In this document: positions 59,493 through 64,000 of the stretch, piece after piece | How positions within the stretch are numbered: the stretch's first letter is position 1 | Layout of the letters: each line of letters opens with the position of its first letter | Assembly: GCA_964607575.1 (NCBI GenBank) | Contig: CAZSLS010000005.1 | Location: 1-64,000, forward strand | Source: BS750m-G57 sp964607575 | GTDB lineage: Bacteria; Planctomycetota; Phycisphaerae; SM23-33 | DNA length: 64,000 nucleotides | Direction of reading: 5' to 3' | Translations under genes and position numbers: made by a program | The notes under the pieces: generated by a model | What the model was told of the DNA's origin: nothing | The model's input: only the letters and a program-made list of their open reading frames with translations | The model's database searches: none

Positions 59493-60101
59493 TTACTTCT
59501 TATCTATACCGGTATTACAGGCCGCGCCCCCGTGCTTCTCGAAATATCGCTGGTGATACTCTTCGGCGCGGTAGAAAACGCCCGCCTCCGTGATCTCGGT
59601 GACAATATCGTTGGAGAACTTGCCTGACTTCCCCATCGCCTCACGGGAGGCTGTGGCGAGCTTCTGCTGCCGGGCATCGCCGAAGAATATCGCCGAGCGA
59701 TACTGCGTGCCCGAATCGGGTCCCTGGCGGTTGAGCGTGGTCGGATTGTGACAGGCCCAGAAGACCTCCAGCAACCGCTCGTAGGAGACAACGGACGGGT
59801 CGAAAACCACGCGGACGGCCTCGGCGTGACCGGTGTCGGTCGTGCAGACCTGCTTGTACGTTGGATTGGACACCCTACCGCCGGTGTATCCTACGGTCGC
59901 ATCTACAACGCCCTCGACCTTCCGGAACGTCGCCTCGACGCCCCAGAAGCAGCCCGCGGCGAAAACAGCTTCGGAATGATTGGTTTCGTTCATTGCTCCG
60001 CGTCCTGGATTGTCCCGTTGCTCGCTGTCGCAACCGCCTCCCAGCGCCACCGCCGCCAGGAGGATAGCGATTATCGAATTTCCAAACACATTTGAAAGCA
60101 T
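59493..60101 (-). CDS. msrA: peptide-methionine (S)-S-oxide reductase MsrA, lipoprotein form
   Basis: A 202-aa repair enzyme reducing Met-S-oxide. The catalytic site is C51 in AAGCFWGVEATFRKVEGV, followed by VGYTGGRVSNPTYKQVC, DTGHAEAVRVVFDP and NPTTLNRQGPDSGTQYRSAIF. A lipoprotein signal (IIAILLAAVALGGGC, lipid Cys24) puts it at the envelope; most MsrA are cytosolic. Start 60101 has GAGAGG upstream and gives this signal peptide. A possible resolving cysteine is in GGAACNTG near the C-terminus. It is divergent from wtpA. Confidence 0.94.
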   Translation of the reverse strand: MLSNVFGNSIIAILLAAVALGGGCDSEQRDNPGRGAMNETNHSEAVFAAGCFWGVEATFRKVEGVVDATVGYTGGRVSNPTYKQVCTTDTGHAEAVRVVFDPSVVSYERLLEVFWACHNPTTLNRQGPDSGTQYRSAIFFGDARQQKLATASREAMGKSGKFSNDIVTEITEAGVFYRAEEYHQRYFEKHGGAACNTGIDKK

Positions 60102-60156
60102 AACGTCCTCTCGCACATTATACGTCGCCCAAACGAAGATATGCACGCCCAATTGC

Positions 60157-60185
60157 TTGGAACGTGTTCCGCAAATCGCTATGAT
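60157..60185 (+). promoter_or_regulatory. promoter of wtpABC with an overlapping inverted repeat
   Basis: TTGGAA, 17 nt, TATGAT; transcription would start near 60192. An inverted repeat GGAAC-GT-GTTCC (60159-60170) overlaps the -35 box and could be a repressor site. No ModE-type regulator is encoded nearby. Confidence 0.55.
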
Positions 60186-60214
60186 TCGTTGTGCGCAAAT
60201 ACGAAAGGCCAAAA

Positions 60215-61189
60215 ATGCGAACTTTGTTGTCTGTTGTAATGTTGACGATGGTGGTTTGGGTGGTAGCGTTCTGTGGTTGCCGGCGCGAGAATAACGCCGA
60301 TACCCAGTACCTGGTGATCTTCCACGCGGGCAGTCTGTCGGTTCCGCTGCGGGAAGTGTCCGCGGAATTCATGAAGGCCAATCCGCACATAACCGTCCGC
60401 CCCGAACCCGCCGGTTCGCGCGACTGCGCCCGCAAAATCTCCGACTTGGGCAAGCAGTGCGACGTTATGGCGTCGGCGGACTATACGGTCGTCGAAAACC
60501 TCCTGATGCCCGAACACGCCGATTTCAACATCCGTTTCGCCACAAATGAAATGGCGATCGCCTACACCGCGAAGTCCAAACACGCCGATACAATCACGTC
60601 CAAAAACTGGACGGATATACTTCTCGCTGACGGTGTGGTCTTCGGCCGCGCCGACCCAAACCGCGACCCGTGCGGGTATCGATCGGTCATGGCGATACAA
60701 CTAGCCGAAAAGAAACTCAAAAGGCCCGGTCTGAGCGCCGAAATGCTGAACAAGGAAGGCCAGCAAATCCGCCCCAAGGAAACCGACCTGCTGAGCCTCC
60801 TGGGAGCGGGCGAGATCGACTACCTGTTCATCTACCGCTCAGTCGCCAGCCAGCACAAGCTCAAAATGCTGCTCCTGAGCGATGAGGTCAATCTCAAATC
60901 GCCCGAACATACCGACCTCTACAAAACCGCCACGGTGAAAATCACCGGTAAGAAGCCCGGCGAGTTCATCACCAAGAAAGGCCAACCCATGGTCTACTCG
61001 GTAACGATCCCGAAAAACGCCCCTAACCGCAAAGCGGCGGAAGCATACGTCGCATTCCTGCTGTCCGACGAGGGCAGGGCAATCATGGTAGCCAACGGGC
61101 AACCCTCGCCCCGCCCGGCGATAACCGACGGGTTCGACAAACTGCCCGAATCACTCAAAGAACTCTGTACCCCGGCAAGTAGCCAATAA
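60215..61189 (+). CDS. wtpA: tungstate/molybdate-binding lipoprotein WtpA
   Basis: A 324-aa binding protein of the WtpA family, known for very tight tungstate binding. Lipoprotein signal with Cys22 (VAFCGC). Typical motifs: VIFHAGSLSVPLREVSAEF, VRPEPAGSRDCARKISDLGKQCDVMASADY, FATNEMAIAYTAKSKHADTI and GRADPNRDPCGYRSVM. AAAGG precedes the ATG. The permease and ATPase genes follow directly, so the transporter is complete. Confidence 0.93.
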   Translation: MRTLLSVVMLTMVVWVVAFCGCRRENNADTQYLVIFHAGSLSVPLREVSAEFMKANPHITVRPEPAGSRDCARKISDLGKQCDVMASADYTVVENLLMPEHADFNIRFATNEMAIAYTAKSKHADTITSKNWTDILLADGVVFGRADPNRDPCGYRSVMAIQLAEKKLKRPGLSAEMLNKEGQQIRPKETDLLSLLGAGEIDYLFIYRSVASQHKLKMLLLSDEVNLKSPEHTDLYKTATVKITGKKPGEFITKKGQPMVYSVTIPKNAPNRKAAEAYVAFLLSDEGRAIMVANGQPSPRPAITDGFDKLPESLKELCTPASSQ

Positions 61190-61203
61190 GCCAATTGGAA
61201 AAA

Positions 61204-62007
61204 ATGCCCTACAAACCCGCACTCCTGCGACGATGGTGGTTTGAACTGCTGCTGGCCGCTCTCGGCGGATGCCTGCTGCTGTTCGTGGTGGCGCCGCTGG
61301 CGGGCATGATCTTCGCAACTTCCGTCGGCGAACTCAGCGAGGCGGCGGCGGAACATGCGGTTATCGAATCGATCAAGGTCACGCTGACCGCCGCGATGCT
61401 GGCGACGGTGGTGTCGGCGATTTTCGGGATTCCGCTGGCGTATCTGCTCGCTCGCAAGCGGTTTTTCGGGCGGTCGCTGGTGCTGGCGATAGTCGACCTT
61501 CCGATAATAATCCCGCACTCCGCGGCCGGTATCGCCCTGCTCATGGTAATCGGTCGCAATTCGCTGATCGGACGCATTACCGGCGGCGGATTCGTCTCCA
61601 CGGTGGCGGGGATATCGGTTGCGATGGCGTTCGTATCGCTACCGTTTCTCGTAAACTCCGCACGCGAGGCGTTTGCAGCCGTGCCCGTCCGCCTAGAACG
61701 GGTCGCTCGAACACTCGGCGCCTCGCCGCAGCGCGTCTTCCTGACGGTCTCCCTTCCGCTGGCAAGGCGCGGGATATTCTCGGGCATGATCCTGATGTGG
61801 GGGCGGGGGATAAGCGAATTCGGGGCCGTCCTGATCATCGCGTATCATCCGATGACCACGCCGGTGATGGTCTACCAGAGATTCACGGATTACGGGCTGC
61901 CCGCAGCCAGATCGGTAGCCGTCCTGCTCATCCTGATTTGCATCGCCGTATTCGTCGCGCTGCGATTGGTCTCGCGACTGGGTGCATCGGAGGGGCGCGA
62001 TGCTTGA
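61204..62007 (+). CDS. wtpB: tungstate/molybdate ABC transporter permease WtpB
   Basis: A 267-aa membrane protein with six predicted TM helices. The binding-protein-dependent permease loop (EAA motif), which contacts the ATPase, reads EAFAAVPVRLERVARTLGASPQRVF. TITVSPLA-like SLPLARRGIFSG and RGISEFGAVLIIAYHP are typical of ModB/WtpB. It starts 14 nt after wtpA and overlaps wtpC by 8 nt. Confidence 0.93.
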   Translation: MPYKPALLRRWWFELLLAALGGCLLLFVVAPLAGMIFATSVGELSEAAAEHAVIESIKVTLTAAMLATVVSAIFGIPLAYLLARKRFFGRSLVLAIVDLPIIIPHSAAGIALLMVIGRNSLIGRITGGGFVSTVAGISVAMAFVSLPFLVNSAREAFAAVPVRLERVARTLGASPQRVFLTVSLPLARRGIFSGMILMWGRGISEFGAVLIIAYHPMTTPVMVYQRFTDYGLPAARSVAVLLILICIAVFVALRLVSRLGASEGRDA

Positions 62008-63037
62008 GTTGAAGTCAATCGCCAAACGCCTCGGCGAGATGGACATGTCCGATGTCTCGCTGACGCTTGAGCGCGGCGAATACTTCGCCCTGCTTGGTCC
62101 TACCGGCGTGGGCAAGACCGTGCTGGTGGAGATTATCGCCGGGCTGATCCGGCCCGACGGCGGGAGCGTGTCATGGGACGGCGTTGACATCACGTCAATA
62201 TCGCCCGAACGCAGGAGCTTTGCGGTGGTTTACCAGGACTACGCCCTGTTCCCGCACCTCAGCGTCGAGAGGAACATCGCCTACGGCGCCCGGGCCTGCG
62301 GGTGCAACTCGGCCGAAATATCCGCCCGCACCGCCCGGCTGGCAGTGATGCTGGGGATAACCAGACTCCTCAACCGCCGTCCGGAGACACTTTCCGGCGG
62401 CGAGCAGCAGCGGGTGGCGCTGGCCAGGTCGCTGGCGGTAGAACCGAAACTCCTGCTGCTCGACGAACCACTGTCGGCACTCGATACCACCACCCGCCTG
62501 CGACTCCGGCGCGAACTGAAGCGCATCAACGCCGAACTCGGCACGACGATCTTCCACGTTACGCACGAACCGGAAGAGGCGATGGCGCTGGCCGACCGGA
62601 TCGGCGTGATGCTCGACTACCGCCTGCATCAGATAGCACCGCCCGAAGAACTGTTCCGCCGCCCGACCGACGCGGATGTCGCCCGCTTCCTGGGCATACG
62701 CAACGTGCTTACCGTCAGCAGCGTCCGCGACGACATCTGTGAAGTCGCCGGTCAGCATATCCACGCCAGCTCCGCCGATGAGTCCACACGCCACCTCTGG
62801 ATAATGCCCGAAGAGCTGCTCCTCTCGGACCAACCGTTCACCAGCAGCGCCCTGAACCAGTTCAAATGTGCGGTAATCGACTGGGACCACAGCGACGCCC
62901 TCCTGGCGGTCCAACTTGCCTGCGGCGACCTGCGCCTGGTGGCGTTAATAACCTACACATCGTTCCAGCAACTCAACATAGAACCGAATCGCGAACTCTA
63001 CGTAACATTCAAGAGTTCCGCGATCCACTGTCTGTAA
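62000..63037 (+). CDS. wtpC: tungstate/molybdate ABC transporter ATPase WtpC
   Basis: A 345-aa ATPase. Walker A is LLGPTGVGKTVLVE, the Q loop VVYQDYALFPHLSVERNI, the signature LSGGEQQRVALARSLA, Walker B LLLLDEPLSALD and the H loop VTHEPEEAM. After about residue 235 a short C-terminal regulatory part follows (MOP/TOBE-like). GGAGGGG lies just before the ATG. Last gene of the operon; two hairpins follow. Confidence 0.93.
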   Translation: MLELKSIAKRLGEMDMSDVSLTLERGEYFALLGPTGVGKTVLVEIIAGLIRPDGGSVSWDGVDITSISPERRSFAVVYQDYALFPHLSVERNIAYGARACGCNSAEISARTARLAVMLGITRLLNRRPETLSGGEQQRVALARSLAVEPKLLLLDEPLSALDTTTRLRLRRELKRINAELGTTIFHVTHEPEEAMALADRIGVMLDYRLHQIAPPEELFRRPTDADVARFLGIRNVLTVSSVRDDICEVAGQHIHASSADESTRHLWIMPEELLLSDQPFTSSALNQFKCAVIDWDHSDALLAVQLACGDLRLVALITYTSFQQLNIEPNRELYVTFKSSAIHCL

Positions 63038-63041
63038 ACCG

Positions 63042-63088
63042 GAATAGCGGCAGGACGGTACGTCCGCCTATTCACGACGAAGTCGTGA
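63042..63088 (+). terminator. tandem hairpins after wtpC
   Basis: The first hairpin pairs GAATAG with CTATTC and GGACG with CGTCC. Partly overlapping it, TCACGAC-GAA-GTCGTGA forms a perfect 7-bp stem. There is no T tract, so termination may need a factor, or the structures may regulate or stabilise the mRNA end. Confidence 0.4.
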
Positions 63089-63119
63089 TTGTTGACGTAT
63101 TGTCGTACACCCTCACCGA

Positions 63120-63148
63120 TTGCCAATTGCCCTGTCGTCGAATACAAT
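63120..63148 (+). promoter_or_regulatory. sigma-70-type promoter of the gltS-like gene
   Basis: TTGCCA, 17 nt, TACAAT, with the start near 63155, about 28 nt before the ATG. Confidence 0.6.
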
Positions 63149-63182
63149 CATTGCTCAGTTACTTACCACCAGGAACACATTT

Positions 63183-64000
63183 ATGGGAACCGCTGAAATT
63201 GTTGTCGTTTCATTCACGTCGCTGTGCGCGTTAGTGTGGGTTGGTCATATTCTTCGGATGAAGATACGCCTGCTGGGCAAGCTGTATCTGCCCTCGTCGG
63301 TGATCGCCGGACTGATCGGACTGGCGATCGTCCAATGCTGCCGGGCGACCGGGACGCCGCTTCCGGCGGGCGTGACGGGGGTGTGGAGTTCCCTGCCCGG
63401 GTTCCTGATCAATATCGTGTTCGCGTGCCTGTTCCTGGGCATGGCGATACCCGGCGTGCGAACGATCTGGCGCCATGCGGGCCCGCAACTCGCCTACGGA
63501 CAGATCGTAGCCTGGGGGCAATACGTCGTCGGTGTGGGCCTGTTCCTGGCGGTCATAACGTGGATGTACCCGGAACTTCCGGCGATGTTCGGCGGCGCCC
63601 TGCCGGTCGGCTTCGAGGGCGGACACGGGACCGCCGGCGGTATGACACAGGTGTTCGCCGACTACAACTGGGCCGCGGGCAAAGATTTCGCCCTGGCGTG
63701 CGCGACCGCCGGTATCATCAGCGCAGTAATCGTCGGGATGATGCTCGTCAACTGGGCCGAGCGAAAAGGATACACCACTCGCAAACAAAACCCTGAAGAC
63801 GTGCCGCAAGACGATTCGATAGCAGTGATACCCGTCGACCGGCGCCCCGAAGCCGGAAAACTCACAATCTCGTCAAACGCGCTGGAAACGCTTTCGTTCC
63901 AACTTGCGGTCGTCGGTATCGCCATCGCCATCGGATGGGCGGGCAAGCAGGGCATGCTTGCCGCCGGACGAGCATGGGGCAACGACACCGTCATGCAACT
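63183..64000 (+). CDS. GltS-type sodium/glutamate symporter, 3' partial
   Basis: The frame runs off the window end after 272 codons. It begins MGTAEIVVVSFTSLCALVWVG, with AGGAA 7 nt upstream. Hydrophobic helices alternate with the family motifs KLYLPSSVIAGLIGL, GQYVVGVGL and the GltS hallmark GGALPVGFEGGHGTAGGM. A hydrophilic loop (RKQNPEDVPQDDS) follows near residue 205. Family proteins are about 400 aa, so roughly one third is missing. The substrate may be glutamate or a related anion. Confidence 0.85.
   Translation, partial: MGTAEIVVVSFTSLCALVWVGHILRMKIRLLGKLYLPSSVIAGLIGLAIVQCCRATGTPLPAGVTGVWSSLPGFLINIVFACLFLGMAIPGVRTIWRHAGPQLAYGQIVAWGQYVVGVGLFLAVITWMYPELPAMFGGALPVGFEGGHGTAGGMTQVFADYNWAAGKDFALACATAGIISAVIVGMMLVNWAERKGYTTRKQNPEDVPQDDSIAVIPVDRRPEAGKLTISSNALETLSFQLAVVGIAIAIGWAGKQGMLAAGRAWGNDTVMQ

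Overview
The window looks like chromosomal DNA of an anaerobic or facultatively anaerobic Planctomycetes-type bacterium, probably of the Phycisphaerae. This is inferred from high GC, dense operons, repeated gene fusions, lipoprotein and porin signals of a diderm envelope, and a gene set rich in low-redox chemistry: Moco synthesis, a tungstate-type transporter, a glycyl radical enzyme, rubredoxin, an octaheme cytochrome and a candidate selenoprotein. No rRNA, tRNA, CRISPR array or insertion sequence was recognised.

Layout. 1-6.3 kb: a 2-hydroxyacid dehydrogenase fused to a cysteine-depleted radical-SAM/SPASM module, then a CDP-deoxyhexose operon (rfbF, rfbG, a 3,5-epimerase-like gene, an SDR and a GT2). 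6.6-7.7 kb: a leftward ArsR-family regulator and a rightward rubredoxin around an AT-rich spacer. 7.8-19.1 kb: surface polysaccharide assembly (WecA/MraY-type initiating transferase, sulfotransferase, glycosyltransferases, Wzx-type flippase, asparagine synthase, methyltransferase). 19.5-20.9 kb: a porin with a strong terminator. 21.0-25.8 kb: a Moco operon (moeA, moaA, moaC, MOSC-MoaB fusion, MobB-MobA fusion) behind a structured leader that can mask the moeA ribosome binding site. 25.9-27.9 kb: an ECF sigma factor and an anti-sigma/PQQ-propeller fusion. 28-31.7 kb: an orphan ModA-like lipoprotein, an octaheme cytochrome lipoprotein and an unknown secreted protein. 31.7-36.8 kb: a glycyl radical enzyme and an M1 peptidase from back-to-back promoters. 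37 kb: hsp20 behind a sigma-54-type promoter. 37.6-41.9 kb, leftward: a small secreted protein, rpmA, obgE, coaX and a truncated mnmE-like GTPase. 42-44.7 kb: a GNAT protein and dnaA with DnaA boxes upstream. 44.8-50.9 kb: the glycine cleavage/lipoate operon gcvH-gcvPA-gcvPB-lpd-(lipB-lipA fusion). 50.9-52.7 kb: a GspE-like pseudo-ATPase with a DEP-repeat linker. 53-56.6 kb: a HepT-like protein, comEC and a membrane protein. 56.8-58.1 kb: a secreted deiodinase-like/SGNH fusion whose reading frame crosses a UGA. 58.2-64 kb: GAF-HD-GYP, msrA, wtpABC and the start of a gltS-like symporter.

How the genes connect. The wtpABC transporter and the orphan ModA-like protein could feed Mo or W to the Moco operon. 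The P, H, L and lipoylation proteins of glycine cleavage are made from one transcript, with LipB and LipA on one chain. The strongest discovery candidate is the UGA-containing gene at 56.8-58.1 kb: it has a deiodinase-type T-U-P-P-F motif, in-frame homology on both sides of the UGA, a hairpin with bacterial SECIS geometry and a C-terminal SGNH hydrolase. Next come the pseudo-ATPase, the dehydrogenase/radical-SAM chimera, and the glycyl radical enzyme lacking the usual Cys-Val-Glu active-site motif. Everything is read from one window; no database or structure search was run.
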